The notes under the pieces: model-generated
What the model was told of the DNA's origin: nothing
The model's input: only the letters and a program-made list of their open reading frames with translations
Database searches by the model: none
NCBI GenBank assembly: GCA_036867785.1
Contig: CP145427.1
Coordinates: 310,001 to 374,000, forward strand
Direction of reading: 5' to 3'
Source: Plasmodiophora brassicae
Lineage: Eukaryota; Endomyxa: Phytomyxea; Phytomyxea; Plasmodiophorida
Length of the DNA stretch: 64,000 nucleotides
Translations under genes and position numbers: made by a program
In this document: positions 20,392-30,786 of the stretch, piece by piece
How positions within the stretch are numbered: the first letter of the stretch is position 1
Layout: each line of letters begins with the position of its first letter

Positions 20392-22203
20392 TTACTCACC
20401 CCCAACCACGCGTTGCCGTTGACGAGTCCGACGTAGCCACGACAGAAAGGTGGCTTCGCCTCGACGACTGCCCCCGCAGGCCAACATCGCGATCTGGTAC
20501 GCTGACATAGTCCCGTCGGCAGCCGACGTCAGCTCTCTCAGGATGGGTATGATGACGTTAGGGCTGTCTCGTGATCCACGCATCCAGAGTTCCATACAGG
20601 AAGCGCCAGAATCTGGCCCGGAGCGCGTTGAGCGGAGTTGCAAAGCGTCCCAGACCCAGTCCCTGCTTGATGAACGGCGCAGGATCCATCTGACGATGTC
20701 GCCCGTCATGCATTTCTTATGGAAGATCGAGTGCCCGTCTGTGGTAACGTGACGCAGAGCGGCCTGGACCTGGGCGTCGGTGGCGTGTCGCGCTAGGCGA
20801 TCCAAGACGCTGACGGGATCGTCAACGTCGCAGTCGTCGAAAGTGGTGAGAGCGGAGACACCCGCGCCACTGAGGATCACTGTGTCATCGTCGAAAATGC
20901 CCAGCAGCTGCTCAAAAGAGAATTCTGGTTCGATTAAATCGCTCATCGCGTAGACAAGAATGCGGCGCTTGAAATCATGCTCGTCAAACTCCACCCCGAA
21001 TCGTCGACGAAGAGCCTTCAAACAGGTTTCCAGCAGGACCGGTTTGTTTACTCCAGCTAGTCCCAAACGCTGCCTCCACGGCTCAAATTGGCCAGCTAGG
21101 ATAATGTAGGGTACTTCCATGTCCCCGTAATAAGGATCAAACGTCATTATGTGTTCCGCGAATGTGCACACTTCGTCGATGCCGCAAGGGTTCTGGCCTG
21201 GTGTAGAAGAGGGGTTGTCAAAAATCAGACCAGCACCCAGCGTTATGAGCAGGTTGGCCGCACGATAATCACCGTCGAAGACCGCAGCTTCCAGCAGTGC
21301 GCTATCTGGCCGTGGTGTGTCGTCGTCTTCTGGATAAGGCTCGTTAATATCCATTCCGTGTGCTACCAGGACCCTCAATAGGTCAAGGTTTACGGTTTGA
21401 TCCGGGCCCTCAATCTGATTCTCGATATCGCAGGACGCCAGGCCCGATAGGGCCATCCGCACAAGGTTGCGGTCGCGTTCAGGAAGCAGCTTCAACAAGA
21501 CAGACGTAATTTCATCTCGTTCGTCATACAGGACGGGGAATTCGCGAGACGCAGCAATTCGTTCGGACGCTGACGCCGCGTAACCATCACACCCGTCGTC
21601 ATTAAGGAATGTGACACGACGTTCCAGAAGGAACTGAACTGCGTTTAGAGCTCGTTTCCGGTGCTGGACGTCGTCGTACTCTTCCGATGTGTGGCGTACG
21701 GCAACGCCGAGGGCATACCCGTCAGCCAATCGCCAATCGACCGCAAGTGTCTTGAGAATCATCTCGAAATGGCCCGGAGAACCATCATGGTCAAAGTCGA
21801 ACAGGATATCGAGGAGCAGGATCTGGGGACGCAGCGGCACCCGGCGATGGAGATTTCCGCGGGCCCATTCCTCTGGTACGTAGTTGCGAAGTTGGTCCAA
21901 GCCCTGGGAACTCTCAAAGAACGACAGGAGCGATTCCTGGCTGGCTTCCGGTTTGAACAGCATTTCCCACTGGCGTCGGATGCCCAAAACGTCCCGAGCG
22001 TAAGCAGACATGGTCAGGTTGCTCGACAATTGCGTCACGTTCCACACGTCGGAGTTGTCAAGGTTCGACAGGAGCATTGGCGCCAGGTCGACTGTAAGGC
22101 GACTCTTGAGGCAATTATGAGGGTTGTCATCTGAGTGAACCGCATGCCCAAGTGCCACCAGGCTGGACGCAAGGAAGGCGACGATCACGCGAACGGACGC
22201 CAT
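20392..22203 (-). CDS. Large secreted protein with ankyrin-like segments
   Basis: 603 residues from MASVRVIVAFLASSLVALGH, a good signal peptide; an ATG 11 codons upstream exists, but the internal one places the hydrophobic core correctly. Intronless. After the leader: helical, acidic, Asp/Glu- and Leu-rich sequence. Ankyrin-like pieces are recognisable (LLEAAVFDGDYRAANLLITL GAG pattern around residues 300-325, and LLRVLVAHGMDINEPYPEDD just before). The repeats are too diverged to count. The other secreted ankyrin proteins in the window (51629 and 59529) share the leader-plus-ankyrin plan but not close sequence. Role unknown; secreted ankyrin proteins of this type are expanded in some intracellular parasites, where they are effector candidates. 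It is divergent from the ABCF gene. Confidence 0.65.
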   Translation of the reverse strand: MASVRVIVAFLASSLVALGHAVHSDDNPHNCLKSRLTVDLAPMLLSNLDNSDVWNVTQLSSNLTMSAYARDVLGIRRQWEMLFKPEASQESLLSFFESSQGLDQLRNYVPEEWARGNLHRRVPLRPQILLLDILFDFDHDGSPGHFEMILKTLAVDWRLADGYALGVAVRHTSEEYDDVQHRKRALNAVQFLLERRVTFLNDDGCDGYAASASERIAASREFPVLYDERDEITSVLLKLLPERDRNLVRMALSGLASCDIENQIEGPDQTVNLDLLRVLVAHGMDINEPYPEDDDTPRPDSALLEAAVFDGDYRAANLLITLGAGLIFDNPSSTPGQNPCGIDEVCTFAEHIMTFDPYYGDMEVPYIILAGQFEPWRQRLGLAGVNKPVLLETCLKALRRRFGVEFDEHDFKRRILVYAMSDLIEPEFSFEQLLGIFDDDTVILSGAGVSALTTFDDCDVDDPVSVLDRLARHATDAQVQAALRHVTTDGHSIFHKKCMTGDIVRWILRRSSSRDWVWDALQLRSTRSGPDSGASCMELWMRGSRDSPNVIIPILRELTSAADGTMSAYQIAMLACGGSRRGEATFLSWLRRTRQRQRVVGGE

Positions 22204-22645
22204 TCGGAATGAAGCCACCTCCACCACTCGCAACATTTCGCCGGATCGGTTGAACTGCGATGTATGTGCCAGAAATAAAAATCTGGGCCTAACTACATCA
22301 CGTGCCCGCCTGGGATGGCACTGGCAAATCGACCTTGGGGTAGGACCAAGTGACGGCGACTCTCTCGCGGACGTCCTATAAGTCCCAACGGGCTCGATAC
22401 TCTGCGCCAGTTCTCACTACGTTCCTAAAGTGCGTCCATTGCCTTTGTAATCTGCGTCCATGGGTTCGTCGATCGGCGCGCAATCGGACCAAACCACGCA
22501 CTATCAGTTGACGAACGCACTGACACACCACGCAGCTTCTTTTGTGGGGGGGGGGGGGGGGGGGGGGGGCTGCCTGCCTCCTCATACACCCAGTCAGTCA
22601 GTCCATCGCCACACGTCAAGTTCAAGTTAGCGGGTCGGGTGGCGG
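22204..22645. other. Divergent intergenic region with a G homopolymer
   Basis: 442 bp between the ankyrin-like gene (-) and the ABCF gene (+). It holds a run of 24 G at 22546-22569, the longest homopolymer in the window. Its position 5' of both genes may matter for either promoter or may be a replication-slippage product. Nothing coding-like. Confidence 0.6.
22546..22569 (+). repeat. Poly(G) tract, 24 bases
   Basis: Uninterrupted G run (C run on the other strand). Length is likely to vary between isolates and may be miscounted in the assembly. Confidence 0.85.
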
Positions 22646-24824
22646 ATGACGATCGGTCGTCGGCCCGGGCCGCCCGCCGGGTTCCAGGGCAGCACGCAGC
22701 CGTCGCGGTTCCACGTCGCTGATTCCGCGGCGACATCGTCCGACCTGGACCTGCACGCGGTCAGCCTTTCCATCGGGGGCCGCGACCTGCTGGTCGAAGC
22801 GCATTTGCAGCTGTTCCAGGGCATGCGGTATGGGCTGTTCGGGCGCAATGGGACCGGTATACGCGCTGGCGTCATTCACGAACGTCTGCTCGTGTAACGC
22901 ATGTCGTGTGCGTCCAGGCAAATCGCTGCTGCTGAAGAGCATCGCGTACCGGTGGTTGCCGGGCGTGCCCAGCGACTGCTCGATCTTCTACGTCGACCAG
23001 CTGGAATCCGAGGAGCATCTCGACGCGACCGTGATCGACCTGGTTCTGTCCGCCGACTTCGCGACGGCGACAACGCTGTCGCGGATCGATGCCCTCGCGG
23101 CGGCCCTCGAAGCCAACGACGTGGGCGCGTTGCGCGCGATCAAAAGGGAGACCATGCTGGAGCGCATCGGCGATGCCGAGCAGGTCGTGTCGAAGACAAC
23201 CGGGGAGCGAGGGTACCGAGCGCGCGGCAAGCTTGTCGCTCTGCAGTCCGATCTGTCCAAGTTCGATCTGATCGGTGTGTACACACGTGATGTCGTCGTC
23301 GTTGCAATCCTGACCGGCGCTCGTCAGATGGCGATTCATCGCTGGTGGACGAAATGCAGGCGCTGCTGGTGGCGCTTCAGTCGCAGGTCGAGGACCGTTC
23401 CGTCTACCGGGTCAAGGCCGAGAAGGCGCTGGCATCGCTCGGGTTCGATCGGTCCACGTTCGACCGGAAGCTGCGACAGCTGTCGGGCGGGTGGCGCATT
23501 CGTGTGGCGCTCGCCATGGCTGTCTACATCGAGCCGCAGATCCTGCTTCTCGACGAGCCCACCAACCACCTGGACATCTCCGGGATCCTCTGGCTGAAAC
23601 GGTACATCGCCAGGCTGACCGACATGACGATCGTGATCGTGTCACACGATCGGAACTTCCTCGACGGCATCGACTACGTCCTGCACCTGCAGAATTGCAA
23701 GCTGACGCTGTACGCCGGCGACTACGAAACGTTCGTGGAGACGCGCGAGGAGCAGCGCCTGCATCGTGCGACGCAACGCAGCGCGTTGGACAAGAAACGC
23801 AGCAAGATGCAGGCCAGCATACAAGCGGAACGCACGCGAGCATCCCGGTCAGGCGATGACAAACACCTCAAGCAAGCCGCGTCTCGCCACAAGGTACGGA
23901 ACCGTGTCGCCCATCGGTAGCAAGCATGCTGACGCGCGCGCTATCGGCGTTGCCAGAAACTGAGCGAACGGCTTGGTGTTGAAACGAACCAACTCGGGCA
24001 TCGGTTCAAGCTGAACCGGGACCGGGTCGGTTGGCATCACAGCAGGCGGGGCGACGTCGAGGAGGAGTTCCACGAGCAGGCCCTCGTCTGGAGGCTGCCC
24101 GAGCCGTCGGCGCTGCGTTCACCTGGACCGATCATCGACGTTGGCAACGTGTCGTTCGCGTACGCACCCAGCCTGCCGCCGACGCTGACCAACGTCACGC
24201 TGGCGGTGGACCAGGGCGCGCGTATCGCGATCATCGGCCGCAACGGCCAGGGCAAGTCAACGCTGATGAACCTGATGGTGGGGCGGATCGCGCCCACGTC
24301 CGGCACGATTCGAACGCACCCGCAGGCCACGATCTCGTACTTTGAGCAGCATTTCGTGGACGTGGCTCGAGGCGTTCACGACACCTGCCTCGAATACGTC
24401 AAACGGCGGTTCCCGTCGCTGTCCAAGCAGGACGCGTACGCGGCGCTGGGCGCCTTCCATCTGGCCGACCAGGCTCAGCAGCCGGTTCGCGCCCTGTCCG
24501 GTGGCCAAACGGTGCGCCTGGCGTTCTCGTGCCTGGCCCTCGAGCATCCGCATGCCGTTTTCCTCGATGAGGTACGCCTGTCTGGCATTGTCGTACCCGG
24601 CGAAGCATCCTGAAACGGGGGTCTCGTGTGCACAGCCTGTGAACCACCTGGACCTGGACGCGATCGACGCCCTGATCGAGTGCCTGCAGGAGTACACGGG
24701 CGCCGTCGTCGTCATCTCGCACGACATCTTCTTCATCAAATCCCTGCAGTGCTCTGCGATCTACGACGTGCGCGGCGCCGGTCTCCACCCCGTCAAGTCG
24801 ATCGACAACGTCTACAAGCCCTGA
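22646..24824 (+). CDS. ABCF-family ATPase (translation/ribosome type, no membrane domain)
   Basis: Five exons. Domain 1: Walker A GRNGTGKS, split by an intron (about 22856-22918) after GTG; signature LSGGW; Walker B ILLLDEPTNHLD; H-switch VIVSHDRNF. A charged linker follows (RSALDKKRSKMQ... QAASRHK), typical of the ABCF inter-domain arm. Domain 2: Walker A GRNGQGKS, signature LSGGQ, Walker B AVFLDE then, across an intron (about 24572-24640), PVNHLDLDAID; the usual Thr of EPTNHLD is Val here. H-switch VVVISHDIFF. No transmembrane segments. ABCF proteins bind ribosomes and act in initiation, stress signalling or rescue of stalled ribosomes. The subfamily (ABCF1/2/3-like) cannot be set by eye. 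Convergent with the DENN gene, whose stop lies 134 bp away. Confidence 0.9.
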
Positions 24825-24958
24825 TACGCGTATTCGCGCCCCCTCCCCCCGTCTCTCGCTTCGGCGTAGAGCAGCCGACTACGCGAAGGGTGATGGAGAT
24901 CGCCACGAGCGAGAAGGCTGGCCGGGCGCCGTTGGGCCCCAACGATCTACCGTAGGCA

Positions 24959-27900
24959 TCATTTAATGAATTGCGGTTTAAACCCGGTTCGACTGGGAAG
25001 GATATCAGCTAGCGACGAGACCGGCAGGGACGGCGTACGAGGAGCGGCGTTCGCCGCCAGCAGCCTGGCCTGCCGGAGCAGGATCTGGTTCCGGATCGAC
25101 AGGCGCTCGTTGTGCGACGCGGCGGCCCGCGCCTCGGCACGGAGGACGGCGACGCGCGTCTGCAACCGCACGACGGCCTTCAGCGAGCTCATCGTCGTCG
25201 CGTGCAGGGCGCTGCGAACGCGTTCGCGCTTGCGCCTCGTCATCAGGTCGCCGCCGGGTATCGCCGTCAGGACGACCGACGCGCTCAGCGCCTCGTCACC
25301 CGCCTTGGACCAGACCAGCTCGGACAGCCGCTTCTTGCGATGGCCACCGGTCAGGCCGGCCGCCGCGAAGAGCCGCTCCCGATCCGCTGACGACGTGCGC
25401 TTCTTCAGCGCGACGTAGATCTGCGCCCTCTCCACACGAAGCCGTTCGGCGTTCAACGCTTTCGCCGCCGGCGACAGCGCGCTTGCTTCGGCTTGCAGAC
25501 GATGGGCCTCCTCGATGTGCATCATCCAGGACAGGTACGACGGGGGCCCATCGAGCGTCGTCCAGAACTGCGACCGGTACTGCAGGTCGGATCCCAGCTG
25601 ACGCCACAGGTCGCTCAGCTGCAGGCGGCACGAGGCGATGCCCTCCCGGATGACGAACAGCTGGTGCCGACGGACGCGAATGCCCCGCCAGATCGCCTGG
25701 ATCGACACGACGCGCGCGTGCATCACCAGGTACCGTCGTCGTTGGATCTGCATGCGCAGATGCGACTGGACGCGAACGATCAGGCGCAGGGCGCGGTGCC
25801 GCTTGGCGATCTCGGCCAGGGAAGCGACGGCGGCCTGAAGCGTGACGACCGACGCCTGGACGAGGCGCGCCCGCACGACGCTCTTGTAGGTTTGGAGCGC
25901 GCCGGTGAGGACGTGGGCAGAGCGGACGACAGCGAGAAGCGCCCGGTGTGCCCGACACAGGTACACGTGCAGGGCGGACTGGGCCAGGAACGCTGCACGA
26001 CGTCGCCGGACGAAACGCCAGCGCTGGCCGATAAACACGGCGCAGCGGCGTAACGCGCTGAACCGGGCACGAAGGCGGTACCCGCGGTACCGGGTCTGGA
26101 TGGCGAGGGCGCCCCGACGGATCCGCTCCCAGGACTGGAACTGGGGCGCCACACGACCTTTCATCAGGTCGTTGTTGACGCGTCGCGCCAGCGTCGACAC
26201 GACGGCCCGGCGCTGCTCGGTGGACTTGATCAACGCGTCGACGTGACGGGGCGCCCCGAACGCGGACGCCTTCAGCCTCGGGAACTGGACGTACTCGTAG
26301 ACGGCGTCGTCGGGGATCCCGACATGGTTCGGCAGCGGGGCCACGAACGTCGTCGTCACCGCGGACGACGTATCGTCGAGGAACGGCGTCGACCGGTGCT
26401 TGTGGAAGTTCGACCGGTTCAGCTTGGCGACGATCACCTCGTCGAAGTACCGCACATCGTCCGGCACGCGGGCACCATCCGACACCGGGCACCGGTCGCG
26501 AATGAAACGCTCGAACATTTGCGTTTCGGTGACGGCGGCGAGCAGCGCCCGGTGGCCATCGGGACAGTCACGCAGGGCGGTTGCCCGGTCGAAGCGGCAA
26601 TCGCCATCGGCGACGATGAACTGGCGGTACCGGCAGAACAGTTTGACCATGAACCGCAGGAACTGCTCCCGAACGATGTCGGCATCGACCTTGAGGCCGT
26701 CGCTGCCCTCAGGGGCCGACGGTGCCGACAGGTCCCGTTTCGGCGAACGAATGAAACGGAGCAGCGATGGTTTCGACATCGAATTGCCGGCGGTCTTCGC
26801 GGACGTGCCACTCTCGTCGACAAGCAGGCCGGTCTCGCCGAACTTCTCGATCGGCTGCAGGTGTTCGCTGAACGGGTAGACGGCGCCGAGGTCCCTGGGC
26901 GCGCTGAGCCCAGCAATGACGGGCCTCAGGCCGTCGAGCAGCTTGCGCAACGATTTGTCAGGGAGCGGCGGCAACGTGTCGGCCGCCGGCATCAGCACCT
27001 CGTTGCTGTCCAGGTTGAAGATGAGAACGTCCGACGGGATGTCGATCGCGTGCGGCCCCGAAAGGAGCGCCGAGGAGACGCCGGCGATAAACGGGACAGG
27101 CGAGTGGATGAATTCGGCGAGCCGGCGAGGGAGGACAGGCACGTAGACGCCCTGCCAGTAGAAAGGGAAAATCAGGGCGGTGATCGACTCGGCAACGTCG
27201 ACGAGGGCGGCGCTCTGGGTGCTGCACAGGAGAATCTTCTGCTCGGTCAGCGCAGCCGTGAACAGCGCGACGACATTGTTCAGGTCCAGGCATTGGAACA
27301 ACGTCGACAGCCGGACGTCCGCCAGCGGAAGTGCATTGGGCGGCGGCCTCGTCAGCCGGATCGTAACGTCGGCGACCGAGAACTGGACGGCGATCTTGCC
27401 AGGAGGCGGCACAGGCACCTCGGACACAAAGTTGCCGATGAACCGTTCCAGGGGAAGCGGCGCGGACGACAACGATATGCGATACAGGACCGACAGCCAG
27501 CGCTCGAACGTGACCAGAAACGGCCAGTGCGAGATCAACAGCAGGCACCGAGGCGTGTAGACCGACGTGGCCTGTTCCGGGAATTCGTCGCCGGGGCGGA
27601 GCTCGCCGACAATCTCCATCGGCGACAGGAGCTCCCAGAACATAATCCCGACGACGAACTGGCGGACGCCCTGCGCCGACGTCAACGAGAACGCGACGCG
27701 CGACGGCGGCGACTGCTGCAGCGACAGCCGCAGGCCGTCCGGGAACGCAAACGGGCAGACGGATTCCGCCTGCAACGGGAAATCAGCATGGTCGTCGGCA
27801 GGGTACCGATCGCCGAGCCTCGCGTCGTACGTGCTTTCCAGGAAATGCATCCCGGACGCGTCCGACGTTCGCGACCCGCGTTCGACGGTCAGGAAGTAGT

Positions 27901-28414
27901 CGACGAGGCGCAGGGGCATGGCCGGTTCGCGAGCGACGACCGGCGATGCGACGCGCTCATCGGACGACGTCCGACTTTTCGAGGACGTGAACGCCTTGTC
28001 GACGTATTTCCGGCGAATGAACGCGGCGCGCTCCTCAGTGGAGGCGCCCGGTTTGAGCTTGGCGGACGACGGCAGGTCGCGTTCGTAGAATTCGTTGGCC
28101 TTCAGGTTGCCGACGGCCTGGATGTTGGCGAGCAGGGCGTCGTCCCACTGGTCGAGCGTGATCGAGCGCACGACGCTGACATGGACGCCCAGGGCGCGGT
28201 GCATGCCGACGCAGGCCTTGCAGAGCAGGACGCCGAGGTTGACGGACGCCCATTCGGGGTCGGGCGCGCCGCAGTCGGCGCAGACGTCGTTGCCGGGGCG
28301 CTCCAGTTCGCGCCATAGCTTCGCCAGGACCTGCTTCTGGGACGCGCGCCCCTCGGACGTGCGGCGCCCGGCGACGGGCACGGCCGCGACGCTCGGCGCC
28401 CGCTGCAGCAGCAT
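24959..28414 (-). CDS. ArfGAP-DENN-IQ fusion protein
   Basis: 1,151 residues from MLLQRAPSVAAVP; the frame is open 224 codons further upstream but that part is low-complexity and unlike the rest, so the start just before the ArfGAP domain was chosen. No intron. ArfGAP zinc finger: Cys45, Cys48, Cys65, Cys68 with C-x2-C-x16-C-x2-C spacing and the likely arginine finger Arg83 (VSVVRSITLDQW). Then a tripartite DENN module, about residues 165-640 (MPLRLVDYFLTVERG; YTPRCLLLISHWPFLVTFER; LTEQKILLCSTQSAALVDVA; FIAGVSSALL). Then a run of IQ-like Arg/Ala-rich helices about 740-960 (IQTRYRGYRLRARFSALRR). DENN domains activate Rab GTPases and ArfGAPs switch off Arf, so one chain may couple the two in membrane traffic, perhaps with calmodulin-like light chains on the IQ part. 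Convergent with the ABCF gene; divergent from the MYND gene. Confidence 0.85.
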   Translation of the reverse strand: MLLQRAPSVAAVPVAGRRTSEGRASQKQVLAKLWRELERPGNDVCADCGAPDPEWASVNLGVLLCKACVGMHRALGVHVSVVRSITLDQWDDALLANIQAVGNLKANEFYERDLPSSAKLKPGASTEERAAFIRRKYVDKAFTSSKSRTSSDERVASPVVAREPAMPLRLVDYFLTVERGSRTSDASGMHFLESTYDARLGDRYPADDHADFPLQAESVCPFAFPDGLRLSLQQSPPSRVAFSLTSAQGVRQFVVGIMFWELLSPMEIVGELRPGDEFPEQATSVYTPRCLLLISHWPFLVTFERWLSVLYRISLSSAPLPLERFIGNFVSEVPVPPPGKIAVQFSVADVTIRLTRPPPNALPLADVRLSTLFQCLDLNNVVALFTAALTEQKILLCSTQSAALVDVAESITALIFPFYWQGVYVPVLPRRLAEFIHSPVPFIAGVSSALLSGPHAIDIPSDVLIFNLDSNEVLMPAADTLPPLPDKSLRKLLDGLRPVIAGLSAPRDLGAVYPFSEHLQPIEKFGETGLLVDESGTSAKTAGNSMSKPSLLRFIRSPKRDLSAPSAPEGSDGLKVDADIVREQFLRFMVKLFCRYRQFIVADGDCRFDRATALRDCPDGHRALLAAVTETQMFERFIRDRCPVSDGARVPDDVRYFDEVIVAKLNRSNFHKHRSTPFLDDTSSAVTTTFVAPLPNHVGIPDDAVYEYVQFPRLKASAFGAPRHVDALIKSTEQRRAVVSTLARRVNNDLMKGRVAPQFQSWERIRRGALAIQTRYRGYRLRARFSALRRCAVFIGQRWRFVRRRRAAFLAQSALHVYLCRAHRALLAVVRSAHVLTGALQTYKSVVRARLVQASVVTLQAAVASLAEIAKRHRALRLIVRVQSHLRMQIQRRRYLVMHARVVSIQAIWRGIRVRRHQLFVIREGIASCRLQLSDLWRQLGSDLQYRSQFWTTLDGPPSYLSWMMHIEEAHRLQAEASALSPAAKALNAERLRVERAQIYVALKKRTSSADRERLFAAAGLTGGHRKKRLSELVWSKAGDEALSASVVLTAIPGGDLMTRRKRERVRSALHATTMSSLKAVVRLQTRVAVLRAEARAAASHNERLSIRNQILLRQARLLAANAAPRTPSLPVSSLADILPSRTGFKPQFIK

Positions 28415-28854
28415 TGGCCACGTCGCCGCCACTGGGACGGGGCGACTGTCATCGCGCCCCGCCCGCACGGCCCACTCTGCGCCGAACCCCAAAATAGGAT
28501 CGGCCCGGCCCTCACATGCCCAAAACGACGGCGGCGCAGGGCGACCGAACCAAAAACACACAACGGTCGGCACGCTGGCCTGTTTTTGCAGCAGAAGGTT
28601 CGCGTCGGGTCGGGTGTCGAGATAGGCGCCGTTCGCGGACACTGGTGCCAACGAGTACGGAACAGCTGCTGTTTCAACTTCGGCTGGCGCACACACGCTA
28701 TGGTTCTTACGCCACGGGCGGTCCCGCCTGCGTGTGTGGTCTACCCTACACAGGCAGCGGCGCCGGCAGACTGACAGCTCACTGAACAAAACAAAACGAT
28801 GGCTTCGACTCGGTTTTTTGGGGCTGCGGGAGCGACCTGAACTCGTCGGAGGCG
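28415..28854. other. Divergent intergenic region (ArfGAP-DENN / MYND genes)
   Basis: 440 bp carrying both 5' flanks. The minus frame stays open through it, but composition and lack of similarity suggest leader rather than coding sequence. No other structure seen. Confidence 0.45.
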
Positions 28855-30583
28855 ATGGCGATGGTGACGGCGCCAGCGGACGTGTCGGTGCCGGCGCTGG
28901 TGCCGCCCGGCGACGCGACCGGCTGGGTGCCGATCGCGAGTTCGCTGACGGAGGCGATCCGTCGTGGCGATAACATGTCCGACGTGCAGGTCGTGTCCGC
29001 GCCCGCCCCCCCGTGGCGTGCCCAGGTCTGACTGCGTCACCCAGGCGCTGCTGGCCGTGCTTCGCGGCCGGGATACCGCCCAGCAAGGGGCGGTCCTGTC
29101 GAGGTTGGCGGACGGCGGCGCAGTCAGCGCCATCGCGTCGAGGCTGCGGGCGCCGTTACCTGTTGACATGCCGCCTGGATCAGTCTGGTGGCGTGAAGTC
29201 TGCCTGGGGCGGATGACTGATCTGCTGTGCCTGGTGTATTTCGTCAGCTGTGTGGACGCCGTCAAATCGGTCGCACCGCACCGTCTCGCCATCGGTTGGG
29301 TTGCGAGCCGTTCCGTTGCCGCCCGACACCGTTTCGCTGACCCTGGTCGATGCGCGTAGTCCGGGCGTTGCATCGTACGATGACGTCGGCGCCCTTGATG
29401 CACGTGTTCAGGGTGCGTCAGATCACGACAGAGGTGCTGCTCTGGCTCGTCGCTCTGTCGCCCGATTTCGACGCCTTCTCGGCCATACATCAGCAGGGCC
29501 TGCTGCCGATCCTGTACGGTCAGTGTCGCGCGCGCGCCCCTGCGCCCGACGCGCTTCCTGAACGACGCTGACGAATGGTGCAGACCTGATTTCGGGCAAA
29601 GATTCCCCCGGTGACCGACAGGAATGGGTGGTGTACGACTTGAACTCCCCGTCGATCCCGTTCGTGGTCGAGCTGAATTGCATCCGCGTCGTCACGTTCT
29701 ACATGTCCGAATGCAATTACGTGCTGGGGTCCCCGTCCGCCACTGACACTGACCGCGACGCTGCCAAGGCGGCGCTGCTGCAGTGTGAATCGGTTCCGTT
29801 CTTCGAAGCGTACGTCGAGGCCATCAGGCGGAACCATTCCGTCGTGAACCCTGTCCTCCTGGTGAGTCCCGGGGGACGCGACCGTCCAACGAGTACACGC
29901 TGACCGCGTTCCAGCACGATGCTTTGCAACAGTTCCATGTGCTGTGGGTCTTTGGCGGAAGGACGTTCTGTCTCCGCAGAGAGAACGGGCCATGGGCTGA
30001 CCACGCAAGCCAGCTCATGATGACGGCGTTGAAGTCGGTGTCGGTACCTCCAGACGTGGCTGCGTCAGTTGGCGTACACGTTGGGCGGGGCACATGTTGA
30101 CGTGCGGCTATCCTGCAGGTCGCCGTCTGGCGTGCCCCTGGCCTCTGCGCTCGAGTCCATGGTCAAGTCGATCGTGAGCGTCCTGGAACGGAGACGCGAC
30201 CCGTCGTGTGGACCCACGCGACAAGCGATCCATGACCTGCGACAGGTGCGTCACGTCACCCAGTCGGATTGTCCATTGTTTCTGAACGGCCATCGCCCAG
30301 GGATATCGCCTCGCCGTTGCAAAGGCCATGTCGCAGGCGTCGGCGCCGCCCACGCCCGGCACGGACGCGTGCGCCAGGTGCGGCGCGCGCCCCTCGGACC
30401 GGGTCGCGCTGAAGCGCTGCGGCCGATGCGGCACCGCCCAATGTAATACGCAACGCTGCCCCACCGTGTCGCTTGCGCCCTGCGTTGACTGACGTTCGCC
30501 CAGACTGCAGCGTCGAATGCCAGCAGCACGACTGGAAGGTCGGCGGGCACAAGCTGCGCTGTCGAAGGGCGACCCCACCCTAG
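28855..30583 (+). CDS. MYND-type zinc-finger protein
   Basis: Multi-exon gene starting MAMVTAPADVSVPALVPPGD. Clear coding blocks follow: DCVTQALLAVLRGRDTAQQG (about 29030-29260), HVFRVRQITTEVLLWLVALS (29398-29520), EWVVYDLNSPSIPFVVELNC (29590-29860), EYTLTAFQHDALQQFHVLWV (about 29897-30100). The C-terminal finger is CARCGARPSDRVALKRCGRC, then GTAQ, an intron (about 30442-30501) and YCSVECQQHDWKVGGHKLRC; the intron splits the Tyr codon T|AC. This gives a complete C4-C2HC MYND pattern ending at TAG 30581-30583. MYND fingers bind proline-rich partners, often in chromatin or signalling complexes. The helical N-terminal body is not recognised. Exon limits of the middle part are approximate. Confidence 0.75.
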
Positions 30584-30691
30584 CCCATTAACGTTAATAT
30601 ATATGTCGCTGGGCACTCCCCGCAGGACGTTGCTCATGCGTGTCGCAGTAGGCGTCGTCAGCAGCCCTCGGTGTACATAGGTAGGCGATAC

Positions 30692-30702
30692 CGTCGTCGT
30701 CA

Positions 30703-30741
<39 letters not shown>

Positions 30742-30752
30742 TCGTCGTCGAC
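30692..30752 (+). repeat. GTC/ATC trinucleotide microsatellite
   Basis: About 20 units of CGT with occasional CAT, directly 5' of the RRM gene start at 30787. In some frames it would add a poly-Val or, on the other strand, a poly-Asp run, but no gene model needs it. Confidence 0.8.
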
Positions 30753-30786
30753 GGCGGATCGGCCACGGACTCCGCGGCTGCCGCTG

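Noticed and set aside
26243-28318. 691-codon open frame on the plus strand
   Set aside because: Exact antisense of the ArfGAP-DENN gene in GC-rich DNA; low-complexity Arg/Gly/Asp sequence with no family resemblance, while the opposite strand has clear domains.
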